A stretch of 64,000 nt of DNA from Pseudoteredinibacter isoporae. Lineage in GTDB: Bacteria > Pseudomonadota > Gammaproteobacteria > Pseudomonadales > Cellvibrionaceae. The notes under the pieces are model-generated. The model had not been told where the DNA came from, ran no database searches, and was given only the letters and a program-made list of their open reading frames with translations. The DNA lies in NCBI RefSeq assembly GCF_011602085.1, contig NZ_JAAONY010000003.1, positions 1 to 64,000 on the forward strand, in the 5' to 3' direction. Below are positions 34,547 through 44,266 of this stretch, piece after piece. The position numbers and the translations under genes were made by a program. Position 1 is the stretch's first letter. Every line of letters begins with the position of its first letter.

Positions 34547-36730
34547 ATGACACACGGCATTAGAACACTCGGAAGAAACAAATCAGAAAAGCAACTCAGT
34601 GCGACATCGCGATCGTTCGCCACTCAAAAGACCCGCTACCCCGACAGTCCCCTCGGGGATTATGCAGGCATATTTCAGCACGGTCTTTTCAACACATTGG
34701 ATACCATTAAAGGTGAACTCGACATTGGGGTTGTTGGACGGGGAGCTGGCGCGCTCGGCGTAATGATGTTTCTGGCTGAGCTGGCGGATAAAAACCCTGA
34801 ACTCGCATTGAACGTATACAACTTCTACTACGATCCAACGGTAGAAAAAGGCGATGCAAGCTACGATGAAAAGTTTGGCCGGATTTATTCTCACAATGGC
34901 CGAGGCAAAAACGAAGAAAATATTTATCGGGAAATTGGCTGCATGAGATTCCCCTCCATTGCTACCTGCACATGGAATATGGCCAATAAAGCCTTTCCGG
35001 AGGATATCGACCAACCGCTGTCGGTATTCCCCAACCCGGGTGATGTCGCCAGTCAGTTCTGTTGGCGAGATATCGATTTCAAATACGACAACAGCGGCAG
35101 CCCCAATCCCGACTACGCACTGGTAAACGAATTCGTGGTAAACGTTATTCAGTCCCTGTCCGAAGACGTCAGGTCGAACGATGGCAATAACTGGGGTGCT
35201 TTTGGCAGCAGCTTGGGAAACGCCCCACTTCTCTACAGCCTTGTGGATGTTGAAAGACTGGGTATTAACCCGGGGCAATGGAATGCCCAACTGTTTCAGG
35301 AGTTGCTGATTCCTGGCGGAGGCCCGTATAGCGCACTACCCGAGGGTGCTTTGTTTCATGAGGGCAACATCATCACCGCTCTGGAGTATGCAGAAATCAA
35401 TTACGCAAACTCACCAGAGATCTCGAAACCAGAAGCGTTTTCACAATCCATAAAGCTAGCTTGGGAAAAGTACGTCAGCGACCACGACATTGCCCTGAAT
35501 GTGCTCATTGAAAGCACCATCAGAACGATTGTTGAAGCGGATCAGGATCGTTACCCACAAAGCATATCCTATTATCTTGAGCTTTTTGGTCGTTACGGTT
35601 TTGGCTCTGGAGGCTTCAGACCTTTGAACGCGGTGTCGTTCCTGGAAATCGCTCGCCTTCTTGTGTGGAACTATGCTGACGAATATCTGCTCCCCAACGC
35701 AACGGGCGATAGCACAACCGGTAACTGCGACTTGGGCATTCGATTGATGGCGTTGATTACCCGCAGTCGCTTGAACTACATCCCTAAACCCAGTTGCGAA
35801 GTGTTGTTGCTTGGCGCATTAGAAGACGGTGAATCGAGTAACTTACTCTACTATAAAGATCACACCAGCCCGGATAAGCGAATAGAGCATCAGATTGTCG
35901 ACTCTGCCTTTATCTGTACCGCTCACCACAGTGCTCAGGAGGTGTTTGAACCTTTCTCTGCCAACGCGGTTATTCCCAAAGGAACCACGCTGAATAAACT
36001 CGACGGGGCTGAACTTGCGGACGATATTCACCTGCCCTTTTCCGGCTTTAAAAACCCCGAGTACAGCATCATCAACGCGTTGAAATCTGTTCATATGATG
36101 CGCAGTGGAAAGTACTTCAGCAGCATCTCTCAAAAAGCCTGGCAGGACCTGGCCCCCACCGTCAATGGTGAGCAAATCAAGCAGATTGTGCATGATAGCG
36201 ATTGTGCCGCAACCTACATTCTGGACGGCGTGGACTCCAAGAATGTATTGCTCTCCTATGTTTGGGGCGACGAAGGCAGCAATGGCGGTTATCACTTTAT
36301 GGCCGAAGGCCAGGCTCAACCAGGTTTGAGCGATGACTCTGGAGAGATTATTGCCCGCTTGAGAAAATCGGTTGATCGAGTAGACGACAGCAATGAGCAA
36401 TGGTGGTTTGCCTCACTGATTGCTGATGAAAATCTGGATGGCAATAACGGCTATGCATACAACTGGTCGATGGATCAAGCGCGCGGAGGGTTCAAACTGG
36501 ATTACCCGAAAGAGCACCATCTGGTCTCTCTGCTCTACGACAACTACCGCCTGCAAGACAGCACCGTTGCTTACAAAGTCTACTTCGCCGGATGCAGTTA
36601 CAGCCATCTCGGCGGTTGGCTGGAAGGTGCCTTCATGACGGCCATTAATTCGGTGGCTGGATTTGCCAAACAACAATACGGTGAAGATTGCCTGACAAAG
36701 CCCGGTTTAAGCCTCTTTCCAAAGCAATAA
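34547..36730 (+). CDS. FAD-dependent amine/amino-acid oxidase
   Basis: 727 aa. A Rossmann FAD motif (GVVGRGAGALG, residues 61-71) follows an N-terminal extension. REIGCMRFPS matches the GAMRFP motif of tryptophan 2-monooxygenases and L-amino-acid oxidases, with Cys for Ala. LLSYVWGDEGS and the C-terminal FAGCSYSHLGGWLEGAFMTAINSVAGF complete the flavin site. It most likely oxidises an amino acid or indole/aryl amine to an imine or amide, releasing peroxide or CO2; the substrate is unknown. No signal peptide. It stands alone and ends in a strong terminator, so it is a single-gene unit. Confidence 0.82.
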   Translation: MTHGIRTLGRNKSEKQLSATSRSFATQKTRYPDSPLGDYAGIFQHGLFNTLDTIKGELDIGVVGRGAGALGVMMFLAELADKNPELALNVYNFYYDPTVEKGDASYDEKFGRIYSHNGRGKNEENIYREIGCMRFPSIATCTWNMANKAFPEDIDQPLSVFPNPGDVASQFCWRDIDFKYDNSGSPNPDYALVNEFVVNVIQSLSEDVRSNDGNNWGAFGSSLGNAPLLYSLVDVERLGINPGQWNAQLFQELLIPGGGPYSALPEGALFHEGNIITALEYAEINYANSPEISKPEAFSQSIKLAWEKYVSDHDIALNVLIESTIRTIVEADQDRYPQSISYYLELFGRYGFGSGGFRPLNAVSFLEIARLLVWNYADEYLLPNATGDSTTGNCDLGIRLMALITRSRLNYIPKPSCEVLLLGALEDGESSNLLYYKDHTSPDKRIEHQIVDSAFICTAHHSAQEVFEPFSANAVIPKGTTLNKLDGAELADDIHLPFSGFKNPEYSIINALKSVHMMRSGKYFSSISQKAWQDLAPTVNGEQIKQIVHDSDCAATYILDGVDSKNVLLSYVWGDEGSNGGYHFMAEGQAQPGLSDDSGEIIARLRKSVDRVDDSNEQWWFASLIADENLDGNNGYAYNWSMDQARGGFKLDYPKEHHLVSLLYDNYRLQDSTVAYKVYFAGCSYSHLGGWLEGAFMTAINSVAGFAKQQYGEDCLTKPGLSLFPKQ

Positions 36731-36761
36731 GCCACCGCTTAAAGGCCTGGCTTTCTAAGGA

Positions 36762-36797
36762 GCCGGCAGCAGATTTCCCCTGCTGCCGGCATTTTTT
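36762..36797 (+). terminator. strong rho-independent terminator
   Basis: GCCGGCAGCAG (36762-36772) and CTGCTGCCGGC (36780-36790) form a perfect 11-bp stem with a seven-base loop, followed by ATTTTTTG. Confidence 0.9.
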
Positions 36798-36880
36798 GTT
36801 TTTCCGCAAGCATAAAGAACACGAACTTCACCACATAAGCTATTGTTTTTATTATCAAAGCCATCAAATTCAAGCCGTCC

Positions 36881-36908
36881 TTTACATATTCCCATATAGG
36901 AATATAAT
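36881..36908 (+). promoter_or_regulatory. arsR-type promoter with embedded operator
   Basis: A -35 box TTTACA (36881-36886) and a perfect -10 TATAAT (36903-36908) are spaced 16 bp apart. ATATTCC and GGAATAT (36886-36892 and 36899-36905) form a 7-bp inverted repeat that covers the spacer, as expected for repression by the ArsR-type protein. The start codon at 36915 falls where transcription should begin, so the message may be leaderless. Confidence 0.75.
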
Positions 36909-36914
36909 AAGTTC

Positions 36915-37256
36915 ATGCCTAAAACAGCCAATACCTATGACACCTTCACCGCCATTGCCGAACCCAAGCGACGAGAGCTGATTGAGACGCTCATTGGAAA
37001 GGAAATGAGCGTTGGCCAGTTGGTGGAAATCACTCGCTGGAACCAGCCCGTGGTTTCCAAGCACTTGGGCGTTCTGAGAGATGCCGGCCTGGTATCCGAG
37101 CGCAAACAGGGGCGGCAACGTATCTACCGAGTGAATGTCAATGAATTACGCCCTATTCAACTCTGGATAAAGCAATTTGAAAAACATTGGAATCAACAGT
37201 TTGATCAACTCGATGCCTATTTAAACCAGCTGCAAAATAAAGGAGATAATAAATGA
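36915..37256 (+). CDS. ArsR-family transcriptional regulator
   Basis: 113 aa winged-helix protein: FTAIAEPKRRELIETLIGKEMSVGQLVEITRWNQPVVSKHLGVLRDAGLVSERKQGRQRIYRVN. No metal-binding Cys pairs (no CxC or CxxD motif), so it belongs to the non-metal type that usually accompanies SRPBCC genes. The stop overlaps the SRPBCC start by four bases. It is likely autoregulated through the palindrome in its own promoter. There is no ribosome site before the ATG, in line with a leaderless start. Confidence 0.9.
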   Translation: MPKTANTYDTFTAIAEPKRRELIETLIGKEMSVGQLVEITRWNQPVVSKHLGVLRDAGLVSERKQGRQRIYRVNVNELRPIQLWIKQFEKHWNQQFDQLDAYLNQLQNKGDNK

Positions 37257-37750
37257 GCGATTTCTCAGTAGAACCTGCCGTCATGACCCGCGACTTTGAA
37301 GCGCCCATGCAATTGGTCTATGAAGCCTGGACCCAGGCGGAACATTTGTGCCAATGGCAAGCGCCAAATGCCGATGTGGTCTGTGAATACAAATCCGCCG
37401 AAATAAAAAGCGGAGGCTCATCACTGCACAAGATGACCATGCCAAATGGCCATGAAATGTGGTTGCTGACCAAATATCATGAACTTGATCCATTCACGAC
37501 CATCGTCTTCAGGCAATATCGCTCGAATGAGGCAGGCGAAATTCTTGCTCCGCCGATGCCTAATTGGCCCAGGGAAATTGAAGCAATTATTCAGCTCAGC
37601 GAAACCGACGGCATAACCCACATGAAGTTCATCTGGCAACCAGTAAATCCGACACAAGAAGAAGCTGAAGCCTGGACTGCACATCACGCTCAAGGTGCTG
37701 GAGGTTGGGCGCGCAGCTTTGAAATGCTCGCGGCGTATTTATCCCAATAA
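37253..37750 (+). CDS. SRPBCC (AHSA1-like) protein
   Basis: 165 aa START/SRPBCC helix-grip fold: VMTRDFEAPMQLVYEAWTQAEHLCQWQAP at the start and a C-terminal GAGGWARSFEMLAAYL helix. Such proteins bind hydrophobic ligands, often downstream of an ArsR gene as here. Coupled to the regulator by an ATGA overlap. The ligand is unknown. A terminator follows at 37779. Confidence 0.88.
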   Translation: MSDFSVEPAVMTRDFEAPMQLVYEAWTQAEHLCQWQAPNADVVCEYKSAEIKSGGSSLHKMTMPNGHEMWLLTKYHELDPFTTIVFRQYRSNEAGEILAPPMPNWPREIEAIIQLSETDGITHMKFIWQPVNPTQEEAEAWTAHHAQGAGGWARSFEMLAAYLSQ

Positions 37751-37778
37751 CCCGACACAGTAGACGCTGGACTCTGAT

Positions 37779-37812
37779 ACGCCCGTTATACAACCGTACA
37801 ACGGGCGTTTTT
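37779..37812 (+). terminator. rho-independent terminator
   Basis: ACGCCCGTT (37779-37787) pairs with AACGGGCGT (37800-37808), followed by five Ts. It ends the ArsR/SRPBCC operon. Confidence 0.85.
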
Positions 37813-37898
37813 AGTCATCAGTCATCTCTGATCTATCGATTCCGTTCTGAATCCCCCACCGCGAATCCAATCACCAACCTTTGCACCCTGAACCCGCG

Positions 37899-39626
37899 TC
37901 AAGGCACACGAAAGCGGTAACCCCCAACGGTAAGATCGCGCCATTCTTTATCTTCGGTTCCATGCTCGCCTTTCTTGAGAGCCGTCAGCAATTTATCTTT
38001 CTGCCCTGAGAAGTGACCGCCTCCGCCCTGCACAGCCTGTAACTCCTTAACTTCCCAACGATCATCAAGCCGGTTGTACATGGTAAAATCCACGCCGTAT
38101 TCCTGAATATCGGCGAGAATATATTCAGGCTCACCGTCACCATTAAGATCCTCTGTGAACAATTGATACCCCTGGTTTCGGCGCATTTTCCATCGGCTGC
38201 TCGTAATACCATTGTGGATGATGTCCAGTAGCTCGGTAGGGGTTGACTCGTCAATACCCACGATAGCCGCCAGAACTTCCGCTTTAGTAGAACTCGGCTT
38301 ATTCCGACGATCGTCATCAAAGTAGCTGTTGATTCTGACCAGAATTTCCGGATGCTCTTTCTTAACCCTCTGCTTTAATTCCTGCAAGGCGTCGTAGCCC
38401 GGTCTCGCCAGATCATAGCGAAAGTAGCGGTAATCAAACTCGCTAAGAGAAACCTCTCCGGATTCCAACCTCTCCATTTGACTGGCCACGGATATCTTTC
38501 GGAAATCGAGCATTGGGGAATTCACTAAAAGCATTAAGCCTAAAACCAGCAGCCCCATACGCACATTTACCCAGCTCAACTGATGCAACCATCGATCTCT
38601 AAGGCGCAATATTCCCCATAGATAGCCAAACGAGAATGCCGCAAAAACGCCCCATAAAAGGAATGCCCAACAACGCGCCAACGACCAGCCATACTGATCA
38701 ACACGAAGCGATAAACCGTAAAAGCTGATTGCGCTGTAGATTGGCAATAAAGCAACACCCAGGTAAATCAGACGATGCAGCCACAGATGATAAGGTTGGG
38801 ATTCCGGGTCATCTTGATACACCGCATTAATGAAAAACAGCATCAACGCCTGCATCCAGAGAATTAAAGTGCTGCCTCCGGTCTCCCATAAAGGCGCAAG
38901 CCCCGTGAAAGGCAAGGTCAACAGAAAACTCACCGAAATCAAGGAAAGAATAACAAGCAGAAACTTCATAAGCGCTTGCTGGATTCGAGTAATGGTATCG
39001 ATAACACCTGCCTGACTTCGGAAAATCAGCACCCCAAAACCATTCGCTAAAGCCAATGCCGGATAGTAAAACCAGCGCTCATTAAACAAATCATAAAAGA
39101 AGTCGACCTTGATCGCCTTGAAAAGACCGGCCCACAGCATCAATACCCCCCAGGTGCAAAGCGTAAAAAGCAAAGCCAGCCCTAAGGTTAGAAAGTTACG
39201 CCAGGAGAGTCGAAACAGACGGCTATAACTTAAGACGTCTCCTGTTGCGAAATGCTGTGTGTACATTAAGGCTTTAAAGGTCGCTACGCATAGGGTCGTA
39301 ACAAAGCCCGCAAGCAATCCACCGTATCGTATATGCTCCAAGGGAATGGCCTGATGACCGATATAAAACCCTAAACCAAAGAGAATCGCAGAATAAATTG
39401 CCGTCCATTGAATTATTTTTCCCGGCTTATCCCCGAGGCCGAGCAGCAACATAATCGGCGCTGCAACAGCGAGCGCATAAAAGGCAAAAAGCCATTGAGG
39501 CTCATTGTTCGGCCAGAACTTGAACTCGATGGATTGGTGAAGAATGAAAAGTGCCAAGCCCTGAAGCAGCGCAATTAATATAAGGGCTTTGGATGGAATG
39601 GTCGAGCTGTTCCCTGTTGAGCTCAT
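37899..39626 (-). CDS. DUF4153 membrane protein
   Basis: 575 aa. About eleven transmembrane segments fill residues ~15-395. A soluble C-terminal domain (~400-575) contains RYFRYDLARPGYDALQEL and a calcium-loop-like DLNGDGEPEYIL segment. The membrane part matches DUF4153 by layout and by the FFYDLFNERWFYYPALALANGFGVLIFR stretch. Function unknown; family members are inner-membrane proteins. The gene is alone. Confidence 0.75.
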   Translation of the reverse strand: MSSTGNSSTIPSKALILIALLQGLALFILHQSIEFKFWPNNEPQWLFAFYALAVAAPIMLLLGLGDKPGKIIQWTAIYSAILFGLGFYIGHQAIPLEHIRYGGLLAGFVTTLCVATFKALMYTQHFATGDVLSYSRLFRLSWRNFLTLGLALLFTLCTWGVLMLWAGLFKAIKVDFFYDLFNERWFYYPALALANGFGVLIFRSQAGVIDTITRIQQALMKFLLVILSLISVSFLLTLPFTGLAPLWETGGSTLILWMQALMLFFINAVYQDDPESQPYHLWLHRLIYLGVALLPIYSAISFYGLSLRVDQYGWSLARCWAFLLWGVFAAFSFGYLWGILRLRDRWLHQLSWVNVRMGLLVLGLMLLVNSPMLDFRKISVASQMERLESGEVSLSEFDYRYFRYDLARPGYDALQELKQRVKKEHPEILVRINSYFDDDRRNKPSSTKAEVLAAIVGIDESTPTELLDIIHNGITSSRWKMRRNQGYQLFTEDLNGDGEPEYILADIQEYGVDFTMYNRLDDRWEVKELQAVQGGGGHFSGQKDKLLTALKKGEHGTEDKEWRDLTVGGYRFRVP

Positions 39627-39767
39627 GGGGCATTGTTCTCTCTTAGCGAATAGTTGTGCTGATTCTATCCCCTAAGTATCAGAATATGAAGCTCGCATGC
39701 TTCTCATTCATTTGCCACCCTTCATCCTTCACTGGCCCCCAGATTTTCGGCTCTGCAACCATGTAAT

Positions 39768-40805
39768 TCACTGAAGAGTCATAGACTCAAGCTCGGGCTT
39801 CCAGGCGACGACCTGATTGCGACCAAGCTCCTTGGCCTTGTAAAGTGCTACATCGGCCCTGTGCAGCCACTCATCAACGCCTCGAATATCCGAAGAAATG
39901 CTGGCCAGGCCTGCACTGCTGCTCGTACCAATGACAGCATTCCTTCCAAGTATTGCAACCAGCTTGTTTACCAGAACATAGCCTTCTGCCTCTTCTATAT
40001 CGCGTAAATGAAGCAGTATTTCATCGCCACCCAGGCGATATACATTGTCGACATTACGGGTGTTGGATTTGATCTCCTCCACCATTTCGATAATCGCCTG
40101 ATCACCTGCCGCATGTCCCCTGTTGTCATTAATGCTTTTGAAATAATCCAGATCGAAGACGGCAATGACCGAGCTTTCCTGATGTCGTCGGAGTTTAGCA
40201 AAGCTTTCCTGAAGCATATCCGGAAGCATTCGACGATTGAATGCCCCCGTCATGGGATCAACATTTGATGCCTCTCTGAGTTGCGCCTGGATTCGGCGAA
40301 TACGCGCTGAAAAAAAGCCCACGACTAAATAGCTCGCCATCAGCGAGGTAATCATTCGTATATACAGCTTGGGTTCCAGAGAAATCATGCAAAATACACA
40401 GGCGCATATAAAAATGGCGCTATTTGTGTACGCGGCAATGCGCCAAGGTAAAACAAAGAACACTGCGGCCATAATCGGATGGCACCACAAGGCACCTGTG
40501 ATACCCATGTAGTAGATTGGCACTGTCGCAGAACCAACCAATGCAAACAGATTAATGAACGTAATATAAAAAGGTGGAGGCTTTTGAGTGAAGTAAACCA
40601 ATCCACCCGCGGTGATTAAACTGAAGATAAAAGCAATATTAAATGCGCAAACGGTGTAGAGACCGGAATAATAATTAACAATGGTCAGCGGAGTGTAAAT
40701 ACAGCAACAAATGAAGATAACAAACAACCAAACCCGAACCTTGAAGCGATTTTCTCGCTGATACTGCTTGGCAGAATTCCATTTTGACAATTCAAACTGA
40801 TACAT
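39768..40805 (-). CDS. membrane diguanylate cyclase with GGDEI active site
   Basis: 345 aa. Six hydrophobic segments occupy residues ~25-175, followed by a GGDEF domain (~185-340) with DPMTGAFNRRML, VFDLDYFKSINDNRGHAAGD and RLGGDEILLHL. The fifth position of the signature is Ile instead of Phe; the catalytic GGDE is intact. RNVD five residues before it is a complete RxxD inhibitory site. It should synthesise cyclic-di-GMP with product inhibition. ATG at 40805 is preferred to the TTG at 40826. No neighbour explains its signal. Confidence 0.85.
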   Translation of the reverse strand: MYQFELSKWNSAKQYQRENRFKVRVWLFVIFICCCIYTPLTIVNYYSGLYTVCAFNIAFIFSLITAGGLVYFTQKPPPFYITFINLFALVGSATVPIYYMGITGALWCHPIMAAVFFVLPWRIAAYTNSAIFICACVFCMISLEPKLYIRMITSLMASYLVVGFFSARIRRIQAQLREASNVDPMTGAFNRRMLPDMLQESFAKLRRHQESSVIAVFDLDYFKSINDNRGHAAGDQAIIEMVEEIKSNTRNVDNVYRLGGDEILLHLRDIEEAEGYVLVNKLVAILGRNAVIGTSSSAGLASISSDIRGVDEWLHRADVALYKAKELGRNQVVAWKPELESMTLQ

Positions 40806-41315
40806 AGAGGAAATTACTTCGCACAATCACCGCTCAGCCAAGCCATCGTTCCAAACGAATGGACAGCCATTAAGAAAATGAGTCGAAGGCCATTCCAAGC
40901 CCGCTACGTCATAAATTACTTTACCTCTCCAAGCCAGTATTGCAGCCCGCACCAGCTCTACACATAACTCAAGTATAGATCATTTCATACGCCAAACCGA
41001 CAATCAACCGCCAGATGGGCTGCAACCGACAGTTGGAGCCCTGAAACAACAAGCACAACATTAAACATTGTTTTCCAGAAAATTTTAGAATGAAAGAGTC
41101 GTCACTGTAAGGCCGCGTAATACCATTTTAGGCATCAGTATGACTGTGTGTGATGAGGGCGCGATAAAAAATAATCCTCTTTTATTTCAGCCGACAGCCA
41201 AGCTGAACATCAGCTGAATAAAACTTACAAACAAATAGCCCCCAAATTCCACCTATAGAAAATTGGGGGCCCAGGGGCACCGCTATAGTGTTAATCAGCG
41301 TGGATTAAACAGCAC
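40806..41315. other. intergenic region
   Basis: About 500 bp without a supported gene, containing the terminator at 41238-41270 for the DUF5694 gene and presumably the promoter of the cyclase gene. Confidence 0.35.
41238..41270 (-). terminator. hairpin terminator of DUF5694 gene
   Basis: GCCCCCAA (41238-41245) pairs with TTGGGGGC (41263-41270), and the AT-rich bases inside extend the stem. On the minus strand it is followed by a T-rich tract. Confidence 0.65.
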
Positions 41316-42161
41316 TTATAAAAAGCGTCGAGCGTCTACTGCCTTTCTTTTGCGATCAATGTGAATCAGATCTTTAAGGATAGATGTGTGACCAACTCCA
41401 CCAACGACGAAAACCCGACTGCCCTTCTGGGCATATTTCTGAACATTTGCGTACATTCTAAAGTTTCTATGCCACCAACTGGCCGTTGAGTCTGCCCCCG
41501 AATAGCTATTCCAGGCACCGACTTCATTCAGTAACAGATACAAAGATTTATTGTTTTCTTCCATCGCAGGATCATTGTTAAAATCAAGAATTCCCTTGAG
41601 GGTTTCGGTCTTATGAAGTTCATTCACTTTGTCAGTCAGGCTTTTAATTGTTTCACTTACCTGAGCACCAATCTCAGGGGTACTCTTCGACATCTCTTCA
41701 AAAACCGCCTTTGACTGCCAGCCAACATCCTGCTCGTCATAACAAATAACCTCAGCCAAAGCGGCCTTCTTGGCCACCCTGAATCCCAACTGTTCGTTTT
41801 CATTAACGCTCAGCTGATGCTGGCCTTTTAAATAGCCTTGGTAGTCTTTATTGATTTTCTCATTTTGACTTTTTCTGCACTCTATCAATACCTGAGTGGG
41901 CTTAAAATTATCCGCTATCCTCGACGACAGCCCGTCCAGATAAGCCTGATTGTCGGGCGTCATTACATTAATCACATCCGTTTTCACTTTATCCAAGCCC
42001 GGGTTTTCAAAGTGAAAGACTCCAAACGGTAGAATTTCTACTTTATCCTCAGCCACTGAATAATGACTGCCCAAAATGATCAATGCTGCAACTATTAACG
42101 GCTTCACAGTTTTTATAACTCCTAAATTTATTTTTCTCTGGTATTTCCGGCCAAACTTCAT
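41316..42161 (-). CDS. DUF5694 secreted protein (TraB/EreA-like fold)
   Basis: 281 aa as an ATG frame. GVFHFENPGLDK near the N-terminus and VFVVGGVGHTSILKDLI at the C-terminus fit DUF5694, whose fold is related to TraB/PrgY and erythromycin-esterase-like proteins with metal-binding His/Glu. The signal peptide begins inside the frame (KPLIVAALIILGSHYSVA); a GTG at 42107 with AGGAG upstream would start right before it and may be the true start. Single gene with its own terminator. Activity unknown. Confidence 0.75.
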   Translation of the reverse strand: MKFGRKYQRKINLGVIKTVKPLIVAALIILGSHYSVAEDKVEILPFGVFHFENPGLDKVKTDVINVMTPDNQAYLDGLSSRIADNFKPTQVLIECRKSQNEKINKDYQGYLKGQHQLSVNENEQLGFRVAKKAALAEVICYDEQDVGWQSKAVFEEMSKSTPEIGAQVSETIKSLTDKVNELHKTETLKGILDFNNDPAMEENNKSLYLLLNEVGAWNSYSGADSTASWWHRNFRMYANVQKYAQKGSRVFVVGGVGHTSILKDLIHIDRKRKAVDARRFL

Positions 42162-42494
42162 GTGCGCATGAGCTTAGACGGGGACAATTGAGTTAAGGAT
42201 GCAGGTTTTTATAAGTCCCCTTTCCCAGCGAGCAACAAGCACAGCGAAAGATAGCGTAAGATCCACGGCCTAAAGCGTGCGTTTCGTATTGTTCCTTTTA
42301 ACGCTCTCTTTGTACTATTTCATTTTGCATTCTTCACCAACAAACAGCCTGGTACCTAAAGCAGCATAAGCCGACATTCATAACACTGTCATTGATGACC
42401 GGTTAAAAATAGCGACCGATGCGGTTGCACTGCTACCCAATTCATCCATGATGTATTCACTGAATTTACGTACACATTAACAAGGAACTGAAGC
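42162..42494. other. divergent intergenic region
   Basis: 333 bp between the DUF5694 gene and GWxC paralogue C. No gene or clear operator is visible. Confidence 0.3.
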
Positions 42495-43433
42495 ATGATT
42501 TCAGAATTGCAGGGACTCACGAAAAGGCTATTGAGGCCTATAGCTGTCACCGCCCTTAGCGGGCTGCTACTTCCTGGCGCGAGCTTGGCTCGAGGAGTGT
42601 TGGAAACACCGGCCGAACTCAAGGTTCATTCGGGAATTTCAGCGATTAGCGGGTGGCACTGTACATCAACTGATATCGAAGTGCTTATCGATGGCAAATC
42701 TATCGGAAAAGCCGGTACCGGTACGATGCGAGAAGATACTGTTGGTGTATGCGGGCATGCAGATACCGGTTTCTCACTACTGGTAAACTATGGATCCTAT
42801 GAGCCAGGTCTACACAAACTCACCCTTGTTGTTGACGGAGAGATATCGGATGAACGCGAGTTTGCAACAGCGAGAATAGCCGGCGATGAAACCGATTACG
42901 CCCGGGGATTGATGGGCACCACTGTCGTAGATGATTTTCCAGCTCCAGGTGATCGGGTTTATCTCTCCTGGGTTGAAGAACAACAAGGGTTTGCAGCCTA
43001 TCGCATTGATAAGTCTGACATAGAGGCTGAAATTAAGACTCTCGAGTTCTTCCTCAATCGGGAATACATTGGAAGCCAGCGCGTTTACGACAATGACCCC
43101 AATTATCACCCGGAAGAAACAATCACAAATGTTGAGTTTGAATTCGACACCTCAAACCCTGACTTCGTTCTCCGAAGCCCTGTTCCTGAATTTGGTCATT
43201 GCACCTTTACCGGCGACATCCAGGTTAGCGGGCATCGTAAAATGAAGAGTGTGGGCGACTATATTTGCAATGATGGGCAACGTGAAGGTACCTACAGTCT
43301 TTCCCTGGACATACGCTCGGCGCTTCACCAACACTTGCAGGGAATTGTTCAGTTGTATGGAAACCTGGGGCTCGATGATTCAACGAACTCGGTAGATGAC
43401 AGAACGATCATATTGAGTGGTTTGTCTGAGTAG
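42495..43433 (+). CDS. secreted 'GWxC' family protein, paralogue C
   Basis: 312 aa. A signal peptide ends near LPGASLA. The shared domain follows: VLETPAELKVHSGISAISGWHCT, VLIDGKSIGKAG, REDTVGVC, DTGFSLLVNYGSYEPGLHKLTL, VDGE, YARGL, VDDFP and WVEEQQGFAAY. Spacing of the two cysteines equals that in paralogues A and B. The C-terminal ~150 residues form a different beta domain with its own Cys pair (FGHCTFTG and DYICNDG). It is 10 kb away from the tandem pair and has its own terminator. Confidence 0.68.
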   Translation: MISELQGLTKRLLRPIAVTALSGLLLPGASLARGVLETPAELKVHSGISAISGWHCTSTDIEVLIDGKSIGKAGTGTMREDTVGVCGHADTGFSLLVNYGSYEPGLHKLTLVVDGEISDEREFATARIAGDETDYARGLMGTTVVDDFPAPGDRVYLSWVEEQQGFAAYRIDKSDIEAEIKTLEFFLNREYIGSQRVYDNDPNYHPEETITNVEFEFDTSNPDFVLRSPVPEFGHCTFTGDIQVSGHRKMKSVGDYICNDGQREGTYSLSLDIRSALHQHLQGIVQLYGNLGLDDSTNSVDDRTIILSGLSE

Positions 43434-43448
43434 ATCGAGGATTTACGC

Positions 43449-43474
43449 AAAAGAGGCCATACAGGCCTCTTTTT
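43449..43474. terminator. bidirectional terminator
   Basis: AAAAGAGGCC (43449-43458) and GGCCTCTTTT (43464-43473) form a perfect 10-bp stem with a five-base loop. The A and T runs at both edges let it serve the convergent genes on either side. Confidence 0.9.
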
Positions 43475-43486
43475 ATTTATTCTGCC

Positions 43487-44266
43487 TCATTTAACTTCGA
43501 CGTATTTATACCGTGCCATCAGCACCAGAGCATAGATCAGGCATGGTGAGGTCAGCAACACAATCAAAATCGCATTCTCTAATGAGCTTGGATCTGCCGC
43601 TTTCTGGAGAACCGGCAACCCCACCTCCCCAAAATCCGCAAAGAAATCAATCAGAGCATGCACAATAATTAGCGGGTAAATTCGCTTAGTCACTACCAGC
43701 AGAATACCAAACATCAACCCAATAAAGGTCGCATAGAATAGCTGCGCAAATTCACCGTACAAACCGCTATCAAACTTGATCAAGTGAATAACACCAAAGA
43801 AAAGGGAAGCCGCGAGCACTGATAAAAGAATGCCTTTTTTACTCTTGCCAAAGTGTTTAATAAAATGAGACTGCAAAAACCCGCGAATGCTCAACTCTTC
43901 AGCAAAGCCGATTGACAGGCAATAGACCACAAATAGAGTGATATTCACGAACAACATATCTGTACTGGGGTCATCCGCAATCAGCAGGTTCAATGACACC
44001 AAATAAATCAAGGGAAATAAAAGTAAGTACCATTTCTCTGTTTTGGTATTCTTGAGACCGGAAATAGTAAAGAGCTCATTGTTTTTAATAAGCAGATAAG
44101 AAATCACAACAATTAAAACATTTGCAAAAATGCCCACGGCAGTATGGATTTGATAATCCGTAATTCCCTGTACCCAAAGCTGGTGGTAAGTGTATTCCCT
44201 CAGTAATAATACCGAAATAAACGTTACTGCAAATACCGCGATTGAACTCCAAAACTTCGACTGCAT
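43487..44266 (-). CDS. CPBP-family intramembrane protease
   Basis: 259 aa with about eight transmembrane segments. The CPBP/ABI motifs are complete: EELSIRGFLQ (EExxxR), FFGVIHL and HALIDF. Family members are Rce1-related intramembrane glutamic proteases linked in bacteria to peptide processing, bacteriocin self-protection or unknown roles. The gene is alone, so the substrate is unclear. Confidence 0.87.
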   Translation of the reverse strand: MQSKFWSSIAVFAVTFISVLLLREYTYHQLWVQGITDYQIHTAVGIFANVLIVVISYLLIKNNELFTISGLKNTKTEKWYLLLFPLIYLVSLNLLIADDPSTDMLFVNITLFVVYCLSIGFAEELSIRGFLQSHFIKHFGKSKKGILLSVLAASLFFGVIHLIKFDSGLYGEFAQLFYATFIGLMFGILLVVTKRIYPLIIVHALIDFFADFGEVGLPVLQKAADPSSLENAILIVLLTSPCLIYALVLMARYKYVEVK

